Assembly: GCF_041435095.1 (NCBI RefSeq)
Contig: NZ_CP108025.1
Span: 4,030,001-4,094,000, forward strand
DNA length: 64,000 nucleotides
Origin: Kitasatospora sp. NBC_00315
Lineage (GTDB): Bacteria > Actinomycetota > Actinomycetes > Streptomycetales > Streptomycetaceae
Direction of reading: 5' to 3'
The notes under the pieces were generated by a model. That model was not told where the DNA came from and did not search any database. It saw only the letters and a list, made by a program, of their open reading frames with translations. Position 1 is the first letter of the stretch; the number at the start of each line of letters is the position of its first letter. Made by a program: the position numbers and the translations under genes. Shown piece by piece: positions 35,287 to 43,380 of the stretch.

Positions 35287-35877
35287 TCAGGTGAGGGGGG
35301 TGCGCAGGCCGTCGAAGGCGAGCCGGACCACGGCGTCCGCGACGCTGTCGGCGGACTTGCCGTCCGGCCGGTACCACTCCACGATCGAGTTGATCATGCC
35401 GAAGAGCAGCCGGGTGGCGAGTCGCGGCTCGACGTCCGAGCGCAGGGCGCCGTCGGCCACGGCGGCCCGGAGGAGTTCGGCGACCTGGTGGTCGAAGTCC
35501 CGGCGGCGCTCCAGGGCCCACTGCTCGGTGGCGGTGTTGCCGCGCACCCTGAGCAGCAGGGTGACGTACGGGAGCTCCGTCAGCAGGACCTCGGCCGTGC
35601 GCCGCACCACGTGCTCCAGCCGCAGGACGGCCGGGCCCCCGGTCGCGGCGGGCTCGGCCAGGATGCCGAAGAGGCCGTCCAGGGCCCGCCCGACGGCGAG
35701 GCGCAGCAGTTCCTCCTTGCCGCGCACGTGGTGGTAGATGGACGACTTGGAGATCCCGGCGGCCCGGGAGAGGTCCTCCATCGAGGTGCCGTCGTAACCC
35801 CGCTCGTTGAACACGTCGACGGTCACCGCGAGCAGCGACTCCACGGTGTAGGCGGTGCGGGTGATGTGATCGGCCAT
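35287..35877 (-). CDS. TetR-family repressor
   Basis: A 196-residue regulator with an N-terminal TetR helix-turn-helix (VFNERGYDGTSMEDLSRAAGISKSS in part, about residues 20-55, ending IYHHVRGKEEL) and an all-helical ligand domain. It lies between the bkd operon and paaN, both of which have an ACCGA-N4-TCGGT palindrome in their promoters. Repressors of this family (for example PaaR) control phenylacetate and related acyl-CoA pathways, so a CoA thioester ligand is a reasonable guess. No copy of the palindrome was seen before its own gene. Confidence 0.88.
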   Translation of the reverse strand: MADHITRTAYTVESLLAVTVDVFNERGYDGTSMEDLSRAAGISKSSIYHHVRGKEELLRLAVGRALDGLFGILAEPAATGGPAVLRLEHVVRRTAEVLLTELPYVTLLLRVRGNTATEQWALERRRDFDHQVAELLRAAVADGALRSDVEPRLATRLLFGMINSIVEWYRPDGKSADSVADAVVRLAFDGLRTPLT

Positions 35878-36142
35878 CCTCCGAGTATCCCCGGCGGCCG
35901 TGCGCCCGGTCAGGCCGGGGGGAGTTGGGCGCCGCGCGGCCGGAAGGCACCCACCCCCGCCGGCCCGGACCGGCGGGGGTGCGCGATCGTCCGATCGGCG
36001 CAACCGGACCCCGGTGGGGCGTCCACGCCCGTACCGTAGACTGCGGCGATTCCGCTCGGGCGGTTCGCGGTCCGAGGACACCTCGAAACGGTGCGGGCCG
36101 ATCAGCAGATCCGCCCCCTCGAACCCGGGAATCCCGCAGCCG

Positions 36143-36607
36143 ATGCCCTCCGACTCCGTGCACACCGCCGCCGCTCCGGAGCCGGCCGCGCCCTCGTCCG
36201 GAACGCGCCGGGCCCGCCGCCAGCTGCCGGTCTTCGCGGTCGTCGGCGCCGTGTGCACCGTCGCCTACCTGGGGCTCTACGCCGCGCTGCAGCCCGTCAC
36301 CGGCCCGCAGACCGCCAACCTGATCGCCCTGCTGGTCACCGCCGTCGGCAACACCGCCGCGAACCGCCGCTTCACCTTCCAGGTCCGGGGCAGCCGGGGG
36401 GCGGCCCGGCACCAGTTGCAGGGGCTGGTGGTCTTCCTGGCGGGGCTGGCGCTGAGCAGCGGCGCGCTGGCCCTGGTCCACCTCACCGATCCGCACGCGT
36501 CCTCCCTGGTGGAGATCGGCGCACTGGTGGCGGCCAACGTGGCGGCCACCCTGCTGCGCTTCGTCCTGCTGCGGCTGTGGGTGTTCAAGGAGGCCGTGCC
36601 GGGCTGA
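36143..36607 (+). CDS. GtrA family membrane protein
   Basis: A 154-residue protein with four hydrophobic helices (about residues 28-48, 55-75, 92-112 and 122-145). The GtrA pattern GNTAANRRFTFQV lies between helices 2 and 3, and RFVLLRLWVF is at the C-terminus. GtrA proteins are thought to move polyprenyl-phosphate-linked sugars across the membrane or to support glycosyltransferases. It is upstream of a GT-C transferase on the same strand, which fits. The ribosome site is weak. Confidence 0.88.
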   Translation: MPSDSVHTAAAPEPAAPSSGTRRARRQLPVFAVVGAVCTVAYLGLYAALQPVTGPQTANLIALLVTAVGNTAANRRFTFQVRGSRGAARHQLQGLVVFLAGLALSSGALALVHLTDPHASSLVEIGALVAANVAATLLRFVLLRLWVFKEAVPG

Positions 36608-36703
36608 GGCGTCGGCCCGCCGGTGCCGGAACCTGCCTGAACCGGTCTGGACCGGTGCCCTAGAATCGGCGCACTATCGTCCTCGGCAGCAGGGTGGGGT
36701 CCA

Positions 36704-37969
36704 GTGAGCGCGACACCGGCAGTCACCGCCGACGTGCCCGAGCAGCGCAGTGGTGGGACACCGGACGCGGCGGACGGCCGGCGCGAGCGCGCCCGCCGGC
36801 TGGCCCTCCGCTACGGTCCCGCCGTCTGGTGCTACACGGTCCTGAAACTGGTCGGCTTCACCGTCTTCATGCGGATGCTCCAGTTCTCCGGCGAGTACCT
36901 CAAGAAGGACCCCCGCTTCGGCGGCGGCGCCCAGCCCTGGGACGTGCTGGCCTCCTGGGACGGCTGGTGGTACCAGCAGGTCGCCCAGTTCGGCTACCAC
37001 CCGCAGCTGATCCCGGTGCCCGGCGCCACCAGCGGCTTCATGATCGAGCAGAACTCGTCCGCGTTCTTCCCGCTCTACCCGGGCCTGATGCGGCTGGTGT
37101 CCGACGTCACCGGCCTCGGGCTGTACGGCGGCGGGATGCTGGTGTCGGTGATCGCCTCGCTGTTCGCCGCCGCGGGAATCTTCGCGGTCGCCGAGCGGCT
37201 GGCCGGCACCCGGGCTGGCGTCATCGCGGCCGGCCTGTGGGCCGTCATCCCGGGCTCCGGCGCCGAGTGGGCGATCTACTCGGACTCGACCTTCGTCGCG
37301 CTGGCCGCCTGGTCCTGCTACTTCGTGATGACCCGGCGGTGGATCGCGGCCGGTGTGGTCACCCTGGTCGCCGGGCTCAACCGGCCCACCGCGGCGGCGC
37401 TGATCGCCGCCGTGGGCCTGGCCGCGCTCATCGACCTCCACCGCCGGGAGAGCGGCGTGCTGCGCCCGGTGGCCGCGATGCTGCTCGCCCCGCTGGGCCT
37501 GCTCGGCTACGTCGGCTGGGTGGGATGGCGGATGGGCGACTACGGGGGCTACTTCAAGCTCCAGCGCGAGGCCTGGCTGCACTACTTCGACTACGGCCTG
37601 ACCACCTGGCACGCGATGCGCGGGGTGATGCTGGGGCGCTACGACTACCCCTTCGCCTACCCCGTCCCGGACATGCTGGCCGTACTGATCGTGCTGGCAC
37701 TGCCGATCCTGATCGTGCTGATGCTGCGACTGCGGCCGCCGGTGGTGCTGATCGTGTACACCCTGGTCACGCTCGTCACCGTGCTCGGCAGCGCGCAGAT
37801 CTTCGGCAACGTGTCCCGCTACCTGCTCCCGGTCTTCCCGCTGTTCGTCCCGCTCGCCATCGCACTGCGCAAGCTGAGCTGGCCGGTGCTGGCCACCGTG
37901 CTCGGCTCCGCGGCGATCGCCTCCGGCTGGTTCGCCGGCTACATCCTCTTCGAACTGGGCGTGCCGTAA
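36704..37969 (+). CDS. GT-C glycosyltransferase, PIG-V-like mannosyltransferase
   Basis: A 421-residue polytopic membrane enzyme with about ten helices and a GTG start after AGGGTGGGG. After the first helix, the segment WDVLASWDGWWYQQVAQFGY is typical of PIG-V-like GT-C transferases that use polyprenyl-phosphate mannose, with the catalytic acidic residue in the first outer loop. NSSAFFPLYPGLMRL follows. With the GtrA protein upstream and the GT2-GtrA fusion downstream, it may form one lipid-linked glycan route; acceptors are unknown. Confidence 0.85.
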   Translation: MSATPAVTADVPEQRSGGTPDAADGRRERARRLALRYGPAVWCYTVLKLVGFTVFMRMLQFSGEYLKKDPRFGGGAQPWDVLASWDGWWYQQVAQFGYHPQLIPVPGATSGFMIEQNSSAFFPLYPGLMRLVSDVTGLGLYGGGMLVSVIASLFAAAGIFAVAERLAGTRAGVIAAGLWAVIPGSGAEWAIYSDSTFVALAAWSCYFVMTRRWIAAGVVTLVAGLNRPTAAALIAAVGLAALIDLHRRESGVLRPVAAMLLAPLGLLGYVGWVGWRMGDYGGYFKLQREAWLHYFDYGLTTWHAMRGVMLGRYDYPFAYPVPDMLAVLIVLALPILIVLMLRLRPPVVLIVYTLVTLVTVLGSAQIFGNVSRYLLPVFPLFVPLAIALRKLSWPVLATVLGSAAIASGWFAGYILFELGVP

Positions 37970-37984
37970 CCCCTGCCCCACCAC

Positions 37985-38019
37985 TGTGCTCCCCGGCGGG
38001 TGTCCTCCGGGGGAGCACA
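37985..38019 (+). terminator. Hairpin after GT-C gene
   Basis: TGTGCTCCCC and GGGGGAGCACA pair around a 14-base loop just after the stop. Confidence 0.7.
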
Positions 38020-38076
38020 CCCGTGCCCGGCCGCGCCCGCCGCGCCACGGCGGGCCCGGCACGGGGTCTTGCCCCG

Positions 38077-38091
38077 ACCGATCGTTCGGTT
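38077..38091. promoter_or_regulatory. ACCGATCGTTCGGTT operator candidate, paaN promoter
   Basis: Same palindrome as before bkdA with one different central base, 42 bases before the paaN start, where it would overlap the promoter and allow repression. Confidence 0.6.
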
Positions 38092-38132
38092 ACCCTGAGC
38101 TGTGTCCCGCCCGCCCCTGTGAGGAGCGCACC

Positions 38133-39833
38133 ATGGCTGCTGCGACCCCCGACCACTCGGTCTCCGTACTGATCGAACGCCACCAGGACACCCTCGACCG
38201 CGCCCTGGCCGCGATCACGAGCCGCGACTACTGGTCGCCGTACCCCGAGTTCCCCAAGGCGTACGGCGAGAGCGGCGCCGCCGACGGCGGCGCCGCGTTC
38301 GAGGCCCTGCGGGGCGCCCCGTTCGCGCTCGACGGGCACCCCGGCGACGGCGACCTGGTGGGCGGCGAGAGCTCCCCGTACGGCATCGAGCTCGGCATCG
38401 GCTACCCGCACGCCGAGCCGGACGCCCTGATCGCTGCGCTGCAGTCGGCCCGGCCCGGCTGGGCGGCGGCCGGTCCGGCCGCACGGGCCGCGGTCTGCCT
38501 GGAGATCCTGGCCCGGATCAACGCCCGCTCCCACGAGTTCGCGCACGCGGTGATGCACACCACCGGCCAGGCGTACGGCATGGCCTTCCAGGCGGGCGGC
38601 CCGCACGCCCAGGACCGCGGACTGGAGGCCGTCGCGTACGCCTACGCCGAGCAGACCAGGCTCCCGTTGCGGGCGAACTGGACCAAGCCGCAGGGCAAGC
38701 GGGAGCCGCTGGAGATGACCAAGGAGTTCGCCGTCGTCCCGCGCGGCGTCGCTCTGCTGATCGGCTGCAACACCTTCCCCACCTGGAACGGCTACCCCGG
38801 GCTGTTCGCCTCGCTGGCCACCGGCAACCCGGTGCTGGTGAAGCCGCATCCGCGCGCCGTCCTGCCGCTGGCGCTGACCGTGCGGATCGCCCGGGAGGTG
38901 CTGGCCGACGCCGGTTTCGAGCCCGACCTGGTCTGTCTGGCCGCCGAGCACGAGGGCTCGACCGTCGCCCAGCAGCTGGCGGTGCGCCCGGAGGTGAAGC
39001 TGATCGACTACACCGGCTCCACCGCCTTCGGCGACTGGCTGGAGGACAACGCCCGGCAGGCCCAGGTCTACACCGAGAAGGCCGGCGTCAACACCGTCGT
39101 CATCGACTCCACCGACGACTACCGGGGCATGCTGGCCAACCTGGCCTTCTCCCTCTCGCTCTACAGCGGCCAGATGTGCACCACCCCGCAGAACCTATTG
39201 ATCCCGCGCACCGGCGTCCCGACCGACCAGGGCGAGAAGTCGTACGACGAGGTGGTCGCCGACCTCGCGGCCGCCATCGAGGGACTGCTCGGCGACGACG
39301 CCCGGGCCGCCGCCGTGCTCGGCGCCGTGGTGAACCCCGGGGTGCTCCAGCGCACCGTGCAGGCCGCCGGCGGTGAGTTCGGCGAACTCGCCCTCGCGCC
39401 GCGGGTGGTGACGTCCCCCGAGTTCCCGGGCGCGACCGTCCGCACGCCCGCCCTGGTCAAGGCGGACGCCGACAAGCCGGACGACCGGGCGGCCTTCCTG
39501 GCGGAGTGCTTCGGCCCGGTGTCCTTCGCCGTCGCCGTCGAGAACACCGGGGCCGCCGTGGAGCTGCTGCGCCGCACCGTCCGGGAGCAGGGCGCCATGA
39601 CGGCGGCCGCCTACACCGTCTCGGAGGAGGTCGAGGCCGCCCTGGTCGAGGCCGCGCTGGACGCCGGCGTCTCGCTGTCGCTCAACCTCACCGGCGGGGT
39701 CTACGCCAACCAGACCGCCGCCTTCTCCGACCTGCACGGCACCGGCGCCAACCCGGCCGCGAACTCGGCGTACTGCGACGCGGCCTTCGTCGCGAACCGC
39801 TTCCGTACGGTCGAGGTGCGCCGCCACCGCTGA
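38133..39833 (+). CDS. paaN: Phenylacetic acid degradation protein PaaN
   Basis: A 566-residue aldehyde dehydrogenase-superfamily enzyme. PaaN landmarks are GIGYPHAEPDALIAA near residue 85, GVALLIGCNTFPTWNGYPGL, PVLVKPHPRAVLP, and the catalytic cysteine in LYSGQMCTTPQN. In actinobacteria PaaN acts on the semialdehyde formed after ring opening in the phenylacetyl-CoA pathway. No other paa genes (paaABCDE, paaK) lie within the window. A GAGGAG site precedes the ATG, and the operator candidate is in the promoter. Confidence 0.92.
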   Translation: MAAATPDHSVSVLIERHQDTLDRALAAITSRDYWSPYPEFPKAYGESGAADGGAAFEALRGAPFALDGHPGDGDLVGGESSPYGIELGIGYPHAEPDALIAALQSARPGWAAAGPAARAAVCLEILARINARSHEFAHAVMHTTGQAYGMAFQAGGPHAQDRGLEAVAYAYAEQTRLPLRANWTKPQGKREPLEMTKEFAVVPRGVALLIGCNTFPTWNGYPGLFASLATGNPVLVKPHPRAVLPLALTVRIAREVLADAGFEPDLVCLAAEHEGSTVAQQLAVRPEVKLIDYTGSTAFGDWLEDNARQAQVYTEKAGVNTVVIDSTDDYRGMLANLAFSLSLYSGQMCTTPQNLLIPRTGVPTDQGEKSYDEVVADLAAAIEGLLGDDARAAAVLGAVVNPGVLQRTVQAAGGEFGELALAPRVVTSPEFPGATVRTPALVKADADKPDDRAAFLAECFGPVSFAVAVENTGAAVELLRRTVREQGAMTAAAYTVSEEVEAALVEAALDAGVSLSLNLTGGVYANQTAAFSDLHGTGANPAANSAYCDAAFVANRFRTVEVRRHR

Positions 39834-39845
39834 GCCCGACGGTCC

Positions 39846-39874
39846 TCAGCCCCGGGCGCCCCGCCCGGGGCTGA
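39846..39874 (-). terminator. Hairpin overlapping the end of the GT2-GtrA gene
   Basis: CAGCCCCGGGCG and CGCCCGGGGCTG-type arms around CCCCG. The hairpin includes the stop codon and last codons of the minus-strand gene and sits between convergent genes, so it could terminate paaN as well. Confidence 0.6.
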
Positions 39875-41123
39875 AGACCCACACCCGCAGCAGCACGAAG
39901 CGCACCAGCGTCGCCAACGCGTTCGCCGCCACCAGCGTGACCAGCTCCGCACCGTGCCGGGCGTCCGGCTGGAGGAGCCCCAGCAGGGCGATCGCGCCGC
40001 TGCTCAGGCCCAGGCCGATCAGGAACGCGATCCCGCCCTCCACCTGGTGCTTGAGCGCGTCCCTGCTGCCCGTCACGCCGAAGGTGAACCGCCGGTTGAG
40101 CGCGGTGTTGGCCACCGCCGTCAGGCCGAGCGCCAGCGCGTTGGCGAGCAGCGCCGGCATCGCCTGGCGCATCATCAGGTAGAGCAGCACGTAGGCCAGC
40201 GTGGAGAGCGTGCCGACCACCGCGAAGCTCGCCAGCTGCCAGCCCAGGCCCGGCGCCAGGCGCGCCTGGCCGACCCTCGGCGGGACGGGCAGCCGGGTCG
40301 CGCCCCAGAGCGAGCGGCGGGCCACCCTCGCCATGCCCTTCAGGTCGTCCAGCACCGTACGGACGATGTCCACCCGGCTGTCCGGGTCGTCCACCCAGTC
40401 CACCGGCACCTCGTGGATCCGCAGGCCCGAGCGCTCGGCCAGCAGCAGCAACTCGGTGTCGAAGAACCAGGCGTTGTCCTCCACCTCGGCCAGCATCCGC
40501 TGCACCACGTCGGTGCGGGCCGCCTTGAAGCCGCACTGCGCGTCCGAGAACTTCGCCGCCATGGTCGCCCGCAGCAGCACGTTGTAGGTCCGGGAGATGA
40601 ACTCGCGCTTGGGGCCGCGTACCACGGCCGAGCCGCGGTGCAGCCGGCTGCCGATCGCCAGGTCGCTGTGCCCCGACAGCAGCGGCGCGACCAGCGGCAG
40701 GAACGCCTCCAGACCGGTGGAGAGGTCGACGTCCATGTACGCCACCACGTCCGCGTCGCTGTCACCCCAGACCTGCCGCAGCGCCCGGCCGCGGCCCTTC
40801 AGGTCCAGGTGCACCGCCCGGACCTGGTCGATCTCCGCCGCCAGCGCCGTGGCGACGGCCCAGGTGCCGTCGATGCTGGCGTTGTCGGCCACGGTGATCC
40901 GGTAGTCGTAGGGGAAGGTCTCGTCGAGGTAGGCGTGCAGGCGGCGCACGCACTGCTCCAGCACGTGCTCCTCGTTGTAGACCGGGACGACCACCTCGAC
41001 CAGCCTGGTCCTGACCCGCGAGGGCCCGACGGCGCCCCCGGCGCCCCGGCCCCCACCGGGCGGGACGTCGGCGGAGAGCGGGCCGGGCGCGCGGACGGTC
41101 TCGGAAGCTGCGGACTGAGTCAT
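39846..41123 (-). CDS. GT2 polyprenyl-phosphate sugar synthase fused to GtrA domain
   Basis: A 425-residue protein. The N-terminal half is a family 2 transferase like dolichyl-phosphate mannose synthase: VVVPVYNEEHVLEQCV, DNASIDGTW, MDVDLSTGLEAF (the DxD), and DAQCGFKAARTDV. The C-terminal ~140 residues are four hydrophobic helices with NTALNRRFTF and RFVLLRVWVF, a GtrA domain. The fusion couples making a lipid-linked sugar with moving it. The ATG at 41123 or a GTG at 41138 could be the start; neither has a clear ribosome site. Confidence 0.9.
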   Translation of the reverse strand: MTQSAASETVRAPGPLSADVPPGGGRGAGGAVGPSRVRTRLVEVVVPVYNEEHVLEQCVRRLHAYLDETFPYDYRITVADNASIDGTWAVATALAAEIDQVRAVHLDLKGRGRALRQVWGDSDADVVAYMDVDLSTGLEAFLPLVAPLLSGHSDLAIGSRLHRGSAVVRGPKREFISRTYNVLLRATMAAKFSDAQCGFKAARTDVVQRMLAEVEDNAWFFDTELLLLAERSGLRIHEVPVDWVDDPDSRVDIVRTVLDDLKGMARVARRSLWGATRLPVPPRVGQARLAPGLGWQLASFAVVGTLSTLAYVLLYLMMRQAMPALLANALALGLTAVANTALNRRFTFGVTGSRDALKHQVEGGIAFLIGLGLSSGAIALLGLLQPDARHGAELVTLVAANALATLVRFVLLRVWVFSPGRGARG

Positions 41124-41224
41124 GAGTGGGAGATTCACAGGTCTCGATGGGCCCGCGATGATGGGAGCCTGAGAGCGTGCTGAGAAGTCGCTCCCACCCT
41201 CGTCCGATCATCGGGAGATGACAT

Positions 41225-42805
41225 ATGACCGAGAAGCAGCTCAGCTCCGATGTCCTGATCGTCGGCGCCGGACCCACCGGCCTCCTGCTGGCCGGCGACC
41301 TGGCCACGGCCGGGGTCCGGGTGACGGTGCTGGAGAAGCGCGGCAGCGAGTCCAATCTGACCCGGGCGTTCGCCGTGCACGCCCGGACCCTTGAGCAGCT
41401 CGACGCCCGGGGCCTGGCCGACGACCTGATCGCCACCGGCGCCCCGCTCTCCTCGCTGCGCCTCTTCGGCCGCCTGCGGATCGAGCTCGGCGACCTGCCG
41501 ACCCGCTTCCCGTTCGTCCTCATCACCCCGCAGTCCAACACCGAACGACTGCTTCAGGAGCGGGCGTTGAAGGCCGGTGCGACGATCCTGCGCGGTGTCG
41601 AGGTGACCGGGCTGCGGCAGGACGCCGAGGAGGTCCGGATCGAGACGCTCACCCACTCCCCGGGCGGGGACACCCCCACGGCCGGTGCCACCGTCGTCCA
41701 CCGGGCCCGCTACGCGGTCGGCACCGACGGCGTCCACAGCACCGTCCGCGACCTGCTCGGCATTCCGTTCCCCGGCGAGTCCGTGGTCAACTCCCTGCTG
41801 CTGGCGGACGTCCGGCTGGAACGCACTCCCGCGGAGGTGCTCACCGTCGGCGCGACCGAGGAGGGCTTCGCCTTCCTCGCGCCGTTCGGCGACGGCTGGT
41901 ACCGGGTGATCGCCTGGGACCGCGCCCGGCAGCTGCCCGACACCGCGCCGGTCACCCTCGCCGAGATCGCGGACATCGCCCGCCGCGCGCTCGGCGAGGA
42001 CTACGGCCTGCACGACGCCCGCTGGACCTCCCGCTTCCACAGCGACGAACGGCAGGCCCCGAACTACCGCTCCGGCCGGGTCTTCCTGGCCGGCGACGCG
42101 GCGCACTGCCACTCCCCGGCCGGCGGCCAGGGTATGAACACGGGCCTCCAGGACGCCGCCAACCTCTCCTGGAAGCTCGCCGCGGCCGTCCGGGGCTGGG
42201 CCCCCGACGCCCTGCTGGACAGCTACCAGGGCGAACGGCACCCGGTCGGCCGGGCCGTGCTGCGCGGCTCCGGCGCCCTCGTCAGGCTCGCGCTGGCGCG
42301 CTCCGCGCCGACCCGGGCGCTGCGCTCCGCGCTGACCGCCTTCGCCGACAACCTCGGCCCGGTCACCGCCCAGGGCGCCCGGACGGTCTCCGGCATCGGC
42401 ATCCGGTACCCGGCGCCCAAGGACGCCCACCCACTGGTCGGCCGCCGCATCCCGGACCTGCGGCTCACCGGCCTGTACCCGACCGGCGAACGGCGGCCGG
42501 AGGAGCCCTCCGAGCCGGCCGGCTCCGCCGGAGCGGCGGCGGGCCGGCCGAGCAGCCCCGGCCGACTCTACGAGGCCCTGCGGGAGGGGAAGTTCGTCCT
42601 CGTCAGCAATGACGAACTGTCCGCCGCCGAGCCCTGGGCGGACCGGGTGCTGACCGCCGCGCCGGCCGACCCGCACGGCAAGCTGCGCGACACCGTCCTG
42701 CTGGTCCGCCCGGACGGCCACGCCGCCTGGGCCGCCGTCGACCCCAGCCGGGGCGAGCTGCGCGCGGCCCTGGCGCACTGGCTGGGTTCGCCCTCCGAGG
42801 ACTGA
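41225..42805 (+). CDS. FAD-dependent aromatic monooxygenase (PheA/TfdB type)
   Basis: A 526-residue flavoprotein hydroxylase. It has the N-terminal dinucleotide motif VLIVGAGPTGLLLAGDLA, the central segment YAVGTDGVHSTVRDLLGI, and the second FAD motif VFLAGDAAHCHSPAGGQGMNTGLQDAANL. The thioredoxin-like C-terminal part is degenerate. It probably hydroxylates an aromatic or polyketide substrate with NAD(P)H and oxygen. It is divergent from the GT2-GtrA gene and has no biosynthetic neighbours, so a detoxifying role is as likely as a biosynthetic one. A GGGAGATG site lies at 41219. Confidence 0.9.
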   Translation: MTEKQLSSDVLIVGAGPTGLLLAGDLATAGVRVTVLEKRGSESNLTRAFAVHARTLEQLDARGLADDLIATGAPLSSLRLFGRLRIELGDLPTRFPFVLITPQSNTERLLQERALKAGATILRGVEVTGLRQDAEEVRIETLTHSPGGDTPTAGATVVHRARYAVGTDGVHSTVRDLLGIPFPGESVVNSLLLADVRLERTPAEVLTVGATEEGFAFLAPFGDGWYRVIAWDRARQLPDTAPVTLAEIADIARRALGEDYGLHDARWTSRFHSDERQAPNYRSGRVFLAGDAAHCHSPAGGQGMNTGLQDAANLSWKLAAAVRGWAPDALLDSYQGERHPVGRAVLRGSGALVRLALARSAPTRALRSALTAFADNLGPVTAQGARTVSGIGIRYPAPKDAHPLVGRRIPDLRLTGLYPTGERRPEEPSEPAGSAGAAAGRPSSPGRLYEALREGKFVLVSNDELSAAEPWADRVLTAAPADPHGKLRDTVLLVRPDGHAAWAAVDPSRGELRAALAHWLGSPSED

Positions 42806-43380
42806 CCCCGGCCTTGGGGGAGCGGCCCCGCGGCCCGGCACCCGGGCGCGGGGCCCCAGGGCGGGACGGACCGCGGGCGCGGGGATCACCCCTTCACCCG
42901 CGGTCGCCGCCGCGGCCGCGGGCAGCCGGGCCGGATGCGGCCGGTAGGTGCACGAGCCGGGCCGGATGCGGCCGGTACGTGCACGGCCCGGGCCGAGTAC
43001 CGCCGGATATCGTCGCCCGGCACCGTCGAGGATCTCCGGTGCCATTCCCGAGCGGATAATTTCACGGCCCTTCGACGCATATCTCCGCGAATCCCGACGG
43101 CCACTTCCGGCCATCCGCCGGACGATTGGGCCAGACCAATTTTCGATCTTCCCGACATCCCCCGCCAACTGCCGGAATGACGCCGCGAAGGTCATTCACT
43201 GTATGGACCGGCACCCATTCTGTTTCTGAATTAGCCGTCCACACTTGACTGTTCTTTAGTAATGAATTGCTTGGCCATAAGCCAATGAGCGCACGGGTTC
43301 TGGGATGTTCTAGCAAGCGTTTTCGACCCCGGAACGCGTAGTCCCTGCCGGCCCCCACATGCCGGCCAGAGGAGGAGCCC
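42806..43380. other. 575-base intergenic region before second S53 protease
   Basis: The first part is very GC-rich. A 31-base direct repeat GCCGGGCCGGATGCGGCCGG... occurs at 42925 and 42956, with a decayed third copy. From about 43020 the composition falls to near 55% GC, the lowest in the window, up to the AGGAGGAG ribosome site at 43370. The protease promoter should lie here; TTGACT at 43244 is a possible -35. No gene or RNA element recognised. Confidence 0.5.
42925..42986. repeat. Two 31-base direct repeats
   Basis: Adjacent copies at 42925-42955 and 42956-42986 of a GCCGGGCCGGATGCGGCCGG unit followed by TAgGTGCACG, differing at two or three positions. Confidence 0.8.
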
